From contig OZ244956.1 in NCBI GenBank assembly GCA_965222505.1, forward strand, positions 4,526,001 through 4,590,000: a stretch of 64,000 nucleotides of DNA, in the 5' to 3' direction. This document shows, one piece after another, positions 8,401 through 17,151 of this stretch. Source of the stretch: G965222505 sp965222505. Lineage in GTDB: Bacteria; Bacteroidota; Rhodothermia; Rhodothermales; DATKEJ01. The notes beneath the pieces were generated by a model. The model was not told the origin of the DNA and made no database searches. It saw nothing but the letters and a program-made list of their open reading frames with translations. The translations under genes were made by a program, and so were the position numbers. Positions within the stretch are counted from its first letter, which is position 1. The number at the start of each line of letters is the position of its first letter.

Positions 8401-8771
8401 TTCAAGGTCCGAACCCGCTGTTCAACAGCTTTATCCTGCCGCCGGCGGGAAGCGTCAATGGGGACAATCAGCCCTGGGCGACCCTGGTGAACCTGCGGGT
8501 CGATCGGGTTTTTCAGCTCACGAAAGGGCTCAACCTCACGGCATACCTCTGGATCCAAAATCTGCTAGATGCCGATAACGTGATTGATGTCTATCGTGCG
8601 ACCGGCTTGGCCGGTAACGATGGCTGGATGTCATCTGGCGAAGGGCAGGACTTCTTGCGTAACCAGGAGGATCCGACGCTGGCCGCGGCCTTATATGGCT
8701 TTGCCGCTGCGGATCCGTTCAACTACGGAATCCCGCGTCAGACTCGCTTCGGCGTTCGCATCAACTTTTAA
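5439..8771 (+). CDS. TonB-dependent receptor with carboxypeptidase-like N-terminal domain
   Basis: This is an outer-membrane active transporter energised by TonB-ExbBD. The start at 5439 gives 1110 residues and is preceded by TGAGG with a 6-base gap; an in-frame ATG at 5415 would add 8 residues but lacks a ribosome site. After a signal peptide ending ASAQQ comes a CarboxypepD_reg-like domain (residues about 25-110, GSVTDQATNEPLPGATVVI). The plug follows (about 120-225, LFVRGG and FFVDGV), then a long beta-barrel ending in aromatic RINF. This build is typical of Bacteroidota receptors for nutrients or peptides. No SusD partner follows, and the next gene is on the other strand. A GACCAATCGGTC operator upstream points to TetR control. 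The ligand cannot be deduced. Confidence 0.93.
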   Translation: MVNLRRYATCVLLLVLMPLVASAQQTGKLAGSVTDQATNEPLPGATVVIDGTQLGSATDANGSYFIIGVPVGTYNIRASFIGYESLVYNDVSINAGFTRNLDFALSGDTELLDEVVVEYERPIIQKDAIGVPKVVSGEAIQNLPVRGVGSVAALQGGVVADEGSGDLFVRGGREEEVTFFVDGVKVVGQVAVPQSAIQEQSMLIGSIPAKFGDAASGIISVTTKSGGSNFFGSLEGVTSEVLDSFGYNLGSFSVGGPLIRDKVNFFVAGELLSQDDRNPRAVPTARLNDNALNTLLANPQVLRIRNAETGAVDYLALPSNLEDGASLDEVLSVLNIPAGFELDSPVPIQGAEVQPLSAYEFDSAKRNYDGSNFAFNGNLTLKPSQSIRMRLGGRYGKDQSRLFNRVGSLFSSNRKAQRNEKTWGIFGNWTQYLSNSTFYQVQVDFTDSRDVRFDPAFDADITDVLFYGDIDHPANETARRYKLWNAEDSTYVQRYSDSNLPNERGVYSVFGSPGMGEVVRNTTVFAQNHNRQLRVSASATTQIGLHQIEFGGEFEQRVQRHFAMAGGQGGIGSVARFYDDGNVENGADRAVTRWEELQYENVKDNIEYYGYNFLGTEEVNDQDVEAFVSGANRNIAPYQPIYYAGYIQDKIEYKDLVLNLGLRVDLFDNNALVLRDKYALLPIVRAGALSERPGNIGSDYAAYFNNSGDVVGYRDLEGNFFDVNGQEARGGDINILGTPQISGNGKLSAEVFEDYEPEVTVMPRIGLSFPVTDQALFFASYDVTSQRPADDVGHGGAVVAFDGIHEYLLASEGSQRVNNTGLKPVKTTEYELGFKQRLGERAAVTLSGFYKSIENLIQLEAIAFGFPNGYTFYGNNDFGTIKGAQFEFELRRTNNVSIDANYTLQFAEGTGSDAQTATQVAWRGPTDGTGFPETISPLDFDRRHSINLSVDYRLGKGEGPVVAGAPILENFGINVVTNLRSGLPFTRLQGPNPLFNSFILPPAGSVNGDNQPWATLVNLRVDRVFQLTKGLNLTAYLWIQNLLDADNVIDVYRATGLAGNDGWMSSGEGQDFLRNQEDPTLAAALYGFAAADPFNYGIPRQTRFGVRINF

Positions 8772-8796
8772 CCTCCTTGGGGTGATGAAGAGGAAT

Positions 8797-8843
8797 AGAG
8801 ACGTGTTGCATCTGGGCGTACCGGATGCAGCACGTCTCTTTAT
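8797..8843 (+). terminator. Strong hairpin terminator after the TonB-dependent receptor
   Basis: AGAGACGTGTTGCATC (8797-8812) pairs with GATGCAGCACGTCTCT (8824-8839) at 15 of 16 positions, the exception being a G.U-type pair. The loop is 11 bases and a short T-rich tail follows. It begins 25 bases after the receptor stop. Confidence 0.8.
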
Positions 8844-8938
8844 AATGGTTCGAAAAGCAACGATGAAGTGGCTTAAAGGGGTAAAAAGCGCCGTTTACAG
8901 GGTAGAGGCTCATTTGCTATTTGTAAAGTCAATGCTCC

Positions 8939-8962
8939 TATATCCTGATGTATATCCTGATG
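8939..8962. repeat. 12-bp tandem duplication in a 250-base non-coding stretch
   Basis: TATATCCTGATG occurs twice in direct tandem. The stretch from the terminator (8843) to the stop of the TauE/SafE gene at 9090 shows no convincing gene; this duplication is the only feature seen there. Confidence 0.6.
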
Positions 8963-9089
8963 GTCCGGCAAGTTGGATTTTCTGGGAGGTTACGTCAACC
9001 TCAAAACGGGTGTAACGACACCTATTCTGCCTGATTACTCTTTGGGCGCTATCGCTGCTTAATTCTGTCCACCGTATTGTTGATTACTG

Positions 9090-9875
9090 TTAGAATAACC
9101 CAAACATCTTGAGCGCAGAGACGGCTACGATTACGATAAGCAACCGATGGATCCACACGTTGGCGTTGGGCACACGGGCCACAAATCGAACGGCCATCCA
9201 GGCCCCAATGGCCTGAAAGACGGCCATGGCCAAGCCAAAGCCGACGTGGACCTGATTGTAAAAGAAAAAAATGGCCAGGGCTGGAATACCGAAGCAAAAC
9301 ACAATCAACAGCTTCACGCCGTTGCCGGAGCCCAGGCTGTACCGGCTCACCAAGACCAGCCCGGCCAATAAAAACACGCCGACCCCGGCCTGGATAAACC
9401 CTCCATAAACCCCGATCAAAAAGAACACCAGCATGGTCGCCGGATGCCGGTTGCGATTGGGTTCTGCCGTGGATTCCTGCAACCAGCGTTTCGGGTTGAT
9501 GAGCAAGACCCCGAGCATAAACACCATCAGGAGGCCGATGACCTGGTTCATCAACTGCTCGTTGAGATCGACGGCGATGAGGGCCCCCACCACAGCCCCG
9601 ATCAGGGTAGGCACCACCAACCAGGTAGCGCCATTGTAGTCTGTCAGGCCGGTTTGATGAAAGCCCCGCAGGCCCACCCAACTCTGAAACAACACGCCGA
9701 TGCGGTTGGTGCCATTGGCCACCGGGGCGGGCAGGCCGCAAATGAAGATGAACAAGGGCAGTGTGATCAGAGAGCCGCTGCCGGCCAGGGTGTTGATAAT
9801 CCCGGTAAATACACCGGCCACAAGAAACAGGAACCACCCCCAGGCGTCGAGGTCAATCGAAAACAGATCAGGCAT
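9090..9875 (-). CDS. TauE/SafE family sulfite/anion exporter permease
   Basis: This is an integral membrane protein of 261 residues with about eight hydrophobic segments. It carries the family-typical GIINTLAGSGSLITLPL motif (about residues 24-40), which marks the first TauE/SafE repeat, and a second repeat beginning GVYGGFIQAGVG. Members export sulfite, sulfoacetate or other organosulfur anions. It starts 15 bases after the stop of the LolA-like gene upstream on the same strand, so the two are probably one transcript. The substrate is not evident from context. Confidence 0.9.
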   Translation of the reverse strand: MPDLFSIDLDAWGWFLFLVAGVFTGIINTLAGSGSLITLPLFIFICGLPAPVANGTNRIGVLFQSWVGLRGFHQTGLTDYNGATWLVVPTLIGAVVGALIAVDLNEQLMNQVIGLLMVFMLGVLLINPKRWLQESTAEPNRNRHPATMLVFFLIGVYGGFIQAGVGVFLLAGLVLVSRYSLGSGNGVKLLIVFCFGIPALAIFFFYNQVHVGFGLAMAVFQAIGAWMAVRFVARVPNANVWIHRLLIVIVAVSALKMFGLF

Positions 9876-9890
9876 AGATGGGGGAGCCCC

Positions 9891-11405
9891 TCAAGGCTGC
9901 TGGAAGAGGGTGTCGTCCAGAGGGATGTTGATCTGAATGTCGGTGTATTGTATTTCCGCCACCGGTTGATTGTTGCGGGTCGATCTACGGCGGAAGGGGA
10001 CTTGCACATTGCCGACCGGGCGGTAATCGGACAACAACAAGCCGTCTTGTACGTTCTCGCCAATTTTGATGATACGCCAGGTTGCCGGGTCGATGTACAG
10101 GCGGCGGCTTGCCGCACCGGGTGGTGTGAGTTCGAGGACGTCACAGGTAATCTCACCTACAGCTTCCGTCCCGAGAAACGTTGCCTCGGCTTCTCCGGCA
10201 CGGGCGAGGAGATACAAGGGTTCGAGCCACAGGTTGGCCTGCATTTGATCCACGTTGTGCGGTTGGGGTGTACGCCCCGGCATCCGGAAACGGGCCGCAT
10301 TGCCCTTCAGGTATTGCAGATAAATTCCCGTGGGGGTACCGATTTCAATGCGCATGCGGTCCGGTTGTTGAAACAGGACGACAAAGGTTTCCGGTAGGCC
10401 TCTGCGGGTTTGCAACGTCACGCGGCCTGTTTGGCGTACACTCCGGATTTGTTGAACGGCTTCCTTGCCGCCCAGGGCCGTCCAGATGCGGTCTAGCAGG
10501 GCACGTCCGCGTGTGGTTCTGTTGTCTTTCGGGGGCGCAGGGGGAAGACGGGGCAGTGTGACTGTATCAGCAGGTGTGTGCAGGATCGGAGGTGCCGTTG
10601 CGGCTGTATCGGGGGGCGGTTGCTGTACTGTTGGGGGAGGCACGGCGGTTGTGTCTGACGCACGTATAACGGGCAGGGCGGCGGCCTCGACGATAACCTG
10701 AAAAGAGGTGGCAGCCCATAACCCGGAAGGGTCTTCAGCGCTCAGGGTGAGTTCCGTCCGTCCCGGTTTTTTGGGGCGAAGGGTCAACAGTCCGGATGCG
10801 ATTGATGCGCTCACGATGGCGGTATCCTGAACGGTAATGCCATACAACAGGGGATCTCCATCTGGGTCGCGCAAGGGAGGCCGCTCTCCAGCAAGGGGAA
10901 GGATGGTGTCCGGGGTGTTTTGCGTCAGGGTCAGGTTGAGGAGGGGAAAGGCGACCAGGGGGGAATTGTTCAGGCGGTTGACCTGTGTGGTATCGGCTGG
11001 TGTTGGTGGGGGGGTGGGGTTGCGGCGATCCGTTTTGAGTTGCTGGATCATCATCGCAAACTGCGGGGGGTCGGCGAAGGGATCAGGGGTATAGTCCGGG
11101 GCTACATCCAGCAAGAGGTGGGCATACTGGTTGGCCGCGTCTCGCTGGTTATCAGCGAGGTAGGTTACGCTCATCAGCCGAAGGGCCTGTCGCCTTTGAT
11201 CGAGCGGAATATCCCCAAGTTCCAAACACTGGTTTAGGGTGGTCAGGGCATTGGTGAAGCGGCCGAAAATATAAGCCTGTTCCGCTGCAGCGAGGGCATC
11301 GGTGCAATCCGGCGATTGCGCATAAACAGCTATTTGCAGACCCGGTGTCAGGCAAACCGTTAATAGCCAAAACAAGTGGGGCCAAAGGACCGCACGCATA
11401 ATCAT
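9891..11405 (-). CDS. Secreted protein with cadherin-like and LolA-like domains
   Basis: No single known gene is recognised. The start at 11405 (or 11399) gives a signal peptide ending YAQSP. Residues about 35-150 look like short helical repeats (counting and storage-like, with CTDALAAAEQAYIFGRFTNA). Residues about 155-265 resemble a cadherin or dystroglycan-type Ig fold (DPDGDPLLYGITV, AEDPSGLWA). A Pro/Thr-rich linker follows. Residues about 300-505 (LGGKEAVQQIRSVRQTGRV, IDPATWRIIKI) resemble the LolA/LppX-like fold found in outer-membrane lipoprotein sorting proteins of this phylum. It is probably periplasmic or exported. The TauE/SafE permease follows 15 bases later on the same strand. 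Confidence 0.65.
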   Translation of the reverse strand: MIMRAVLWPHLFWLLTVCLTPGLQIAVYAQSPDCTDALAAAEQAYIFGRFTNALTTLNQCLELGDIPLDQRRQALRLMSVTYLADNQRDAANQYAHLLLDVAPDYTPDPFADPPQFAMMIQQLKTDRRNPTPPPTPADTTQVNRLNNSPLVAFPLLNLTLTQNTPDTILPLAGERPPLRDPDGDPLLYGITVQDTAIVSASIASGLLTLRPKKPGRTELTLSAEDPSGLWAATSFQVIVEAAALPVIRASDTTAVPPPTVQQPPPDTAATAPPILHTPADTVTLPRLPPAPPKDNRTTRGRALLDRIWTALGGKEAVQQIRSVRQTGRVTLQTRRGLPETFVVLFQQPDRMRIEIGTPTGIYLQYLKGNAARFRMPGRTPQPHNVDQMQANLWLEPLYLLARAGEAEATFLGTEAVGEITCDVLELTPPGAASRRLYIDPATWRIIKIGENVQDGLLLSDYRPVGNVQVPFRRRSTRNNQPVAEIQYTDIQINIPLDDTLFQQP

Positions 11406-11712
11406 GGAGTAGGCGGAAAAAGACAACGGCGCTTAATATACGAAACGTACGCCGTACTAAGGGCTTGTGCGACGTATTATTTCCATTCCCGGAAGGTTAA
11501 CGTCGAATGCAGCGCAGGGATTTGTTTTTGCCCTTAATCCTGGTGATTCTTTGTAGCAAAACCCTTATGATCTGATGTTACGCGACCTCCCCTGATTCAT
11601 GCACACGTACGAAGTGCGAGCAGTCGGCAGGGGTGGCCTGAAGGGTCATGCGTAACATGACTTGTGATCCTCAGAAGCACGCAAGTTCCCAGTTTTCCAA
11701 ACCCGTCCTTCT

Positions 11713-12948
11713 ATGATGCGAATCCTCCTGCTTATTGTCGCCAGCATAACGTGCTCGTCTGTAGTTAGGACGCAATCGCTACAATGGGAAAAAAGCGCAG
11801 CCCCCGAGACGCTGTTTCTGAGCATTGCTACTATCGATGGGCAAACCCTGCTGGCCGGAAACAACCTCCCGTGGGGAGGCCGCAATGAAAACTATCGTTC
11901 AGCTGACGGGGGAGCGACGTGGGTACCCAACGGAAGACGCGGGGTACATGACTATTATATCGAGGCATCCGGCGTGATTTGGATGGGTACGCCAGCGGGG
12001 GTGTACCGCTCTGACGACACCGGGGAGTCATGGAATCTGGTGGGCTTGCAAAGCGAACGCTGCCAAGTCATCATCCGAGGTGGAAACGGCCAATTGTATG
12101 TGGGAACCCACGGCCAGATCGTCGCCGGTGACGGCGGGCTCTTCCAGTCCCTTGATGAAGGCCAAACATGGTCACGGATGGAAGGGGATTTTGCAGACAC
12201 GGTAACCGATGTGCACGCTTTCGTCATCACCACCGACGGCTTCCTCTTTGCTGGTACCAATGCCGGGCTCTATCAACTTGATGAGGCTAACCTCCAGTGG
12301 AATCCCGCCGGGTTACAGGATGGGGCGATTCGTACCCTTTTACAACATCCCGACGGCAGCCTGTTTGCCGGAAGCTGGCAACGCGGCATCTATCGTTCTG
12401 TGAACCAGGGGGCTACCTGGGCCAAGGTCTCAGAGCGGAGCATCAATGGTCCGAATGACCTTACAGTAGATCCAGCAGGCATGGTTTACGCCGCTACACG
12501 GGACGGGGTGTATCAAGCTCCACCAGTGGGACTTCCCTGGACCGTTGTAAGTGAGGGGCTGCCACAGGACGTGGTTTATGCCCTCGCCCTTTCAGAAAGT
12601 GGTATTCTATGGGCTGCGACGGCCACGGGGTTATACCGAACCGTTGCGCCTGTTATCTCTGCACAAGAGCGTATTGCGCAACCGAGAGCAACATCCCGGC
12701 TCGATCCCAATTTCCCCAATCCATTCCAAACCACGACCTCGATTCCTTTTTCTGTCGCTCAAGCTGGTCCTGTAGAACTCTCAGTCTTTGACGTGTTAGG
12801 CCGCCGCATTACGACACTGGTCTCCGGGTCATTACGGCCAGGTCAGTATCAGGTAGAATGGAACAGTACAGGGCTTGCCGAGGGCGTATACCTGTACCAA
12901 CTTGTTACAGCAGGCCGCAGGCGGGTAGGGCGTATGTTGAAGCAATAG
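11713..12948 (+). CDS. Secreted beta-propeller (BNR/YCF48-like) with C-terminal sorting domain
   Basis: The protein has 411 residues with an N-terminal signal peptide (MMRILLLIVASITCSSVVRT). Repeated blades contain Asp-box-like motifs such as SADGGATW, SDDTGESW, SLDEGQTW and SVNQGATW, each next to a (L/V)(F/Y)xGTxxGlY strand. This is the pattern of sialidase/YCF48-type propellers of unknown catalytic role. Residues from about 330 form a type-A C-terminal sorting domain (DPNFPNPFQTTTSIPF, FDVLGRRITTL, GVYLYQLV) that would send it through type IX secretion. It stands alone, convergent with uvrB. No ligand is implied; no catalytic sialidase residues are seen. Confidence 0.85.
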   Translation: MMRILLLIVASITCSSVVRTQSLQWEKSAAPETLFLSIATIDGQTLLAGNNLPWGGRNENYRSADGGATWVPNGRRGVHDYYIEASGVIWMGTPAGVYRSDDTGESWNLVGLQSERCQVIIRGGNGQLYVGTHGQIVAGDGGLFQSLDEGQTWSRMEGDFADTVTDVHAFVITTDGFLFAGTNAGLYQLDEANLQWNPAGLQDGAIRTLLQHPDGSLFAGSWQRGIYRSVNQGATWAKVSERSINGPNDLTVDPAGMVYAATRDGVYQAPPVGLPWTVVSEGLPQDVVYALALSESGILWAATATGLYRTVAPVISAQERIAQPRATSRLDPNFPNPFQTTTSIPFSVAQAGPVELSVFDVLGRRITTLVSGSLRPGQYQVEWNSTGLAEGVYLYQLVTAGRRRVGRMLKQ

Positions 12949-13045
12949 ATCTATTGTACGCACGCCAATCGCAGGGTTGCCCGCATCTTTCGCAGCGGCG
13001 CATGCTCTTTGTCCTCCTGCCTGCGCAGGGGCAAGCTGTCGCACG

Positions 13046-15109
13046 TTATCCGAGTTCGGTTTCAATCTGTGCAATACTATCCCGGAGTTCGGCGGCTTTT
13101 TCGAAGGCCAGGTTTTCGGAGGCTTCCAGCATTTCCTTGCGGAGTTGTGCGATGAGTTCGCGCTTCTGGTCATCGGTGAGGAACCGGACGACTGGGTCGG
13201 CCACCATGGGTAGTTGTTCGGGGCCAGCATAGTAGGTGGGTTGGTCCTCATCTTCTTTTCTGTGGTCGGCGATGGCGGTTCCTTGTTTGATCTGGTCGAT
13301 GGATTTGATGACGGTTTGCGGCGTGATGCCGTGTTCCTCGTTGTAGGCCTGCTGAATGGTTCGGCGGCGTTCGGTTTCGTCGATCATGCGGGCCATTGAG
13401 CCGGTGACGCGGTCGGCATACATCACCACCTTGCTGTTGGCGTTTCGGGCGGCGCGGCCGGCGGTCTGGATCAACGACCGGTCGCTCCGGAGGAAGCCTT
13501 CCTTGTCGGCATCCAGAATGGCAACCAGCGAGACTTCCGGCAGGTCCAGGCCCTCACGCAACAGGTTGATGCCGACGAGCACATCGAATGTGCCCAGCCG
13601 GAGGTCGCGCAGGATGTCCACCCGCGCCAGCGCGTCGATGTCCGAGTGCAGATACGTAACCTGAATGCCGAACGTTTTGAGGTATTCGGTCAGGTCCTCA
13701 GCCATGCGTTTGGTGAGCGTCGTGACGAGCACCCGTTCCTTCCGGCTGACGCAGTCCTGAATTTCGTCCAGCAAGTCATCGATCTGGTTGTGCGTCGGGC
13801 GGACTTCAACGGGCGGGTCCATGATGCCCGTCGGGCGAATGATTTGTTCCACCACGATGCCGCTGCTTTTCTCCAGTTCATAGTCGCCTGGGGTGGCAGA
13901 CACAAAGATGACCTGGCTGTGCCGGTCTTCGAATTCTTCAAACTTCATGGGCCGGTTGTCCAGCGCCGAGGGGAGCCGGAAGCCGTACTCGACGAGGTTG
14001 ATCTTCCGTGAACGGTCTCCGTTGTACATGCCGCGTACCTGCGGGACCATCACGTGGCTCTCGTCAAGGACCAGCAAATAATCTTCCGGGAAATAATCAA
14101 ACAGGCAGTAGGGTCGCTCGCCGGGTTTGCGATTGGAGAGGTGCCGACTGTAATTCTCAATGCCGGAGCAGTATCCCAGCTCGCGCATCATTTCCATATC
14201 GAATACGGTACGTTGCTCCAGCCGCTGGGCCTCGACCAGTTTACCTTCCTCGCGCATGACGGCCAGCCGCCACCGCAACTCTTCCTCAATGTCTTTGATG
14301 GCCCGTTCGAGTTGCTCTTTGGGGGTCACGAAGATTTTGGCCGGGTAGATGGTCACGATGTCATGTTCCTCAATCACATCCCCTGAAATGGGATGCAGGG
14401 CGGTAATGCGCTCAATCTCATCGCCCCAGAACGCGAAGCGGTAAGCCAATGCTTCCTCATAGGCCGGGAAGACGTCCACCACATCCCCGCGTACACGGAA
14501 CACGCCGGGGATGAAGTCGATGTCGTTGCGGCTGTAGTAGATGTTGGCGAGTTGCCGCAGCAGGTCGTTGCGTTTGATGACCTGTCCTTTTTTGACCTGG
14601 GTGATCTGGGCGCGGTATTCGTCCGGCGACCCCAACCCGTAGATACACGACACACTCGCTACCACCAGTACATCCCGCCGCCCGGAGACGAGGGCGCTTG
14701 TGGCCCGCAGGCGGAGGCGGTCGATTTCATTGTTGATGGCAAAGTCCTTTTCGATGTACGTATCGGACCGGACGATGTACGCCTCTGGCTGATAGTAATC
14801 GTAGTAGGAGATGAAAAACTCGACGGCATTGTTGGGGAAAAACTGTTTGAACTCGGCATACAACTGAGCCGCCAACGTCTTGTTGGGGCTCATCACGAGC
14901 GTGGGCCGGTTCAGGTTTTGGATGGTTTGGGCGATGGCAAAGGTTTTGCCCGTGCCAGTAGCACCCAGCAAGGTTTGGTATTTGTCGCCCCGCAGGATGC
15001 CTTCGGTCAATTCGGCAATGGCGCGGGGTTGATCGCCCATGGGTTGAAAGGGGGAAATGACCTGGAACGGTAGGTCAAGGGCCGTGGTCAGTGGGGGCAG
15101 TTCAGACAT
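13046..15109 (-). CDS. uvrB: Excinuclease ABC subunit B
   Basis: UvrB is the damage-verifying helicase-like subunit of nucleotide excision repair; it is loaded by UvrA and recruits UvrC. The 687 residues match the family length. Walker A GATGTGKT is at 49-56, the beta-hairpin YYDYYQPEAYI is near 100-112, the DESHV helicase motif is near 340, and motif VI lies around QTAGRAARN. The C-terminal UVR domain is residues about 645-680 (KEMLEASENLAFEKAAELRD). It stands as a single gene with a 217-base upstream region; no LexA box was identified. Confidence 0.98.
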   Translation of the reverse strand: MSELPPLTTALDLPFQVISPFQPMGDQPRAIAELTEGILRGDKYQTLLGATGTGKTFAIAQTIQNLNRPTLVMSPNKTLAAQLYAEFKQFFPNNAVEFFISYYDYYQPEAYIVRSDTYIEKDFAINNEIDRLRLRATSALVSGRRDVLVVASVSCIYGLGSPDEYRAQITQVKKGQVIKRNDLLRQLANIYYSRNDIDFIPGVFRVRGDVVDVFPAYEEALAYRFAFWGDEIERITALHPISGDVIEEHDIVTIYPAKIFVTPKEQLERAIKDIEEELRWRLAVMREEGKLVEAQRLEQRTVFDMEMMRELGYCSGIENYSRHLSNRKPGERPYCLFDYFPEDYLLVLDESHVMVPQVRGMYNGDRSRKINLVEYGFRLPSALDNRPMKFEEFEDRHSQVIFVSATPGDYELEKSSGIVVEQIIRPTGIMDPPVEVRPTHNQIDDLLDEIQDCVSRKERVLVTTLTKRMAEDLTEYLKTFGIQVTYLHSDIDALARVDILRDLRLGTFDVLVGINLLREGLDLPEVSLVAILDADKEGFLRSDRSLIQTAGRAARNANSKVVMYADRVTGSMARMIDETERRRTIQQAYNEEHGITPQTVIKSIDQIKQGTAIADHRKEDEDQPTYYAGPEQLPMVADPVVRFLTDDQKRELIAQLRKEMLEASENLAFEKAAELRDSIAQIETELG

Positions 15110-15326
15110 GAAGGGTGGATGTGTGCAAGTTTATGTGTGGGAGTATCCGATGTGAACGAATTTGGCCCGGATTGGTTGCACAGATGGCCCACTGATTTGT
15201 TGCGGTATTTCCATGCGGTAACGCCTTCCGAACACCATAGGTGTATTGACGATTGGTTTCGGAAAACGATGGTTATGCCGTGAGGGGTACCACGGCAACG
15301 TCTACTACAAACAGCACACGATATAC

Positions 15327-15890
15327 TCATGCCCCCGGCCAGAAGGCTCCGAAGACCCCGGCGGCCAGCAGGGCATAGACCAGGCCGTCAAAGGCGTGTT
15401 TCCAGATGGCGGACCAGGAGAAATGCCACCAGATGCTGTTGATGAACAATCCACCAGAGAAACCCAGTAGCGCCGCCGTGCAGGTTACCTGAAAGACCTT
15501 CAGGTAGGAGGCTTCGGCCGGCAAGGTGGTCGATGCGATGTAGGCGACCAAAAAGCAAATGACCAGATTGTAGATGAAGTGCTGCCCGAGCTGTTTGCCA
15601 CTCACCCCGGCCCCGTTGGGCCACATGACCAGCATCCCGACGGGGCCTTGCTTGACCCTGTCCGTGTAATCGGGATCTTTTACGTCGGCTGAGGAAGCCG
15701 CGTAGGGGAAGACGTATTGTCCGCGGGGTACGTTGTGCTCACGCAAGGCTGTTGCAAGCGCATCTTGATTGGGGAGTCGCGAGAAATCGGAGCGGTGATG
15801 TGGCAAGATCATGTTCATCACAAAGCCGGCCACAAAAACCAGCACCGCAGCTACCAGAATAGGCAGCCAGAGCATACTTAAGGATACCAT
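15327..15890 (-). CDS. Conserved membrane protein, unassigned family
   Basis: The 187-residue protein has an N-terminal transmembrane helix (about 7-28), a soluble loop and three further hydrophobic segments (about 107-180). Distinctive residues are PHHRSDFSRLPNQDALATAL just after the first helix, the sequence VKQGPVGMLVMWPNG before the second, and a C-terminal DGLVYALLAAGVFGAFWP. I recall similar uncharacterised proteins in several environmental phyla but no DUF name, so I give no function. It is divergent from the Crp/Fnr gene 326 bases away. Confidence 0.7.
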   Translation of the reverse strand: MVSLSMLWLPILVAAVLVFVAGFVMNMILPHHRSDFSRLPNQDALATALREHNVPRGQYVFPYAASSADVKDPDYTDRVKQGPVGMLVMWPNGAGVSGKQLGQHFIYNLVICFLVAYIASTTLPAEASYLKVFQVTCTAALLGFSGGLFINSIWWHFSWSAIWKHAFDGLVYALLAAGVFGAFWPGA

Positions 15891-16215
15891 AAGACCCTCC
15901 TCGGAAAGGTTAGGGGATGAAGCGCGTAGCGGGTCTTAAGGTACCGTAAAACCAAAAAGAAACAAAGACTTGAACGCCCATGTATAGGCCAGGACACCAT
16001 TTCTATCTGGCCTCCGCATTCGGATAGGAACGTATTTCGCATTTTCAGGGGTAGGTCAAGCCAGAGGCGTATAACTGGTAACCGGAAGGAAGGTAAAAGT
16101 ACAAGGATAGAAGAAACGAATGATTTCATTCTCATTTGCTTCTTATTTTCTATCAAAGGCCGTTGGCCTTTCACGCATTTTGTGTTGGTGCTTTCCTAAT
16201 CACAAAATATTCCAA
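15891..16215. other. Divergent intergenic region, no gene seen
   Basis: These 325 bases separate the membrane protein (minus) from the Crp/Fnr gene (plus) and should hold both promoters. The part nearest the Crp start is A/T-rich. No palindrome, hairpin or coding frame convinces me. Confidence 0.4.
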
Positions 16216-16872
16216 ATGCCGGATTTGAACCCGCTCTATGCTGTATTTCCATTTTTGGAATCGGCTCCAGTTTCCGTCCGTACCGCGCTGGAATCCATCG
16301 GCATTCGGGCTACTGTTCCAGCGGGTCATTTCATCTTTAGAGAGGGGGATTCTTGTGCCCAGATTGCCCTCATTCTGGCTGGCCGGGCACGGGTCTATAA
16401 AACCGATGCCTCCGGGCGGGAAATCACCCTCTACCGCCTCCTCTCCGGGGAGAGCTGCATCCTGACAACTTCCAGTATCATGAGTGATACGGCCTTTCCG
16501 GCGGTGGCCGTCGCAGAAACGGACCTGGATGTGGTACTCATCCCGGCCACTTCCTTCAAGTACTGGGTCAACCATGAGCCGATTTGGCAAACCTATGTTT
16601 TTGGGCTCCTTTCCAACCGGTTGGCTCAGGTCATGGAGGTCGTGCATGAGGTGGCTTTCCTGAAGATGGATGCCCGGCTGGCAGGGTATCTGTTGCACCG
16701 GGCCGATCAGGATATTGTGGCAGCCACGCATGAAACCATTGCGCTGGAACTGGGCACCTCCCGCGAGGTGGTGAGCCGGCTCCTGAAAGCGTTAGAACAC
16801 GAAGGGGCCGTCCGCCTTACCCGAGGGGTCATTCATATCCAGGACCCGATCCTGCTGAAAAAAAAGACCTAA
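16216..16872 (+). CDS. Crp/Fnr family transcriptional regulator
   Basis: This is a cyclic-nucleotide-fold regulator of 218 residues starting MPDLNPLYAV at 16216; an upstream in-frame extension looks non-coding. The effector domain spans residues about 20-125 (VPAGHFIFREGDSCAQIALI, GREITLYRLLSGESC). A long dimer helix follows (LSNRLAQVMEVVHEVAFLKM). The winged HTH at about 165-210 has the recognition helix in LGTSREVVSRLLKALEHEGA. The cAMP-contact residues of true Crp are not obvious and no Fnr-type N-terminal cysteine cluster is present, so the signal is uncertain (redox, NO or nucleotide). A perfect TGTGA-N6-TCACA site lies 12 bases after its stop, in front of a DUF2892 gene. Confidence 0.9.
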   Translation: MPDLNPLYAVFPFLESAPVSVRTALESIGIRATVPAGHFIFREGDSCAQIALILAGRARVYKTDASGREITLYRLLSGESCILTTSSIMSDTAFPAVAVAETDLDVVLIPATSFKYWVNHEPIWQTYVFGLLSNRLAQVMEVVHEVAFLKMDARLAGYLLHRADQDIVAATHETIALELGTSREVVSRLLKALEHEGAVRLTRGVIHIQDPILLKKKT

Positions 16873-16883
16873 AAAAGGGTTTG

Positions 16884-16899
16884 TGTGACTTGCATCACA
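16884..16899. promoter_or_regulatory. CRP-type palindrome upstream of the DUF2892 gene
   Basis: TGTGACTTGCATCACA matches the TGTGA-N6-TCACA consensus exactly. It lies just after the Crp/Fnr gene and 253 bases before the DUF2892 start, so it is the likely target of that regulator. The remaining 16900-17151 shows no gene I trust. Confidence 0.65.
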
Positions 16900-17151
16900 G
16901 ACAGCACAGGGCCTTCAAGGGTATACTCTCAACATTACCTTCCAGCATGCACGCTGTCGGTCCCTGCCATGTGAAGTTGATTTGAGGAGAAACCGGCCGA
17001 ATGTGGGGTTCGGAATCATTCCAGGTTACTGGAACTGAACCGGCGGATCTATCGGTGCCGGGCTTAAACTTGTACCGAAGAATGGCAGGGATCGGCCCAT
17101 GCGTGATGCGCTTTTCTTCATCTGCACACCAACACCTATACATAGCTCACC

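Noticed and set aside
9049..9837. 262-residue minus-strand frame overlapping the TauE/SafE gene
   Set aside because: It is a shifted frame of the permease and lacks membrane character.
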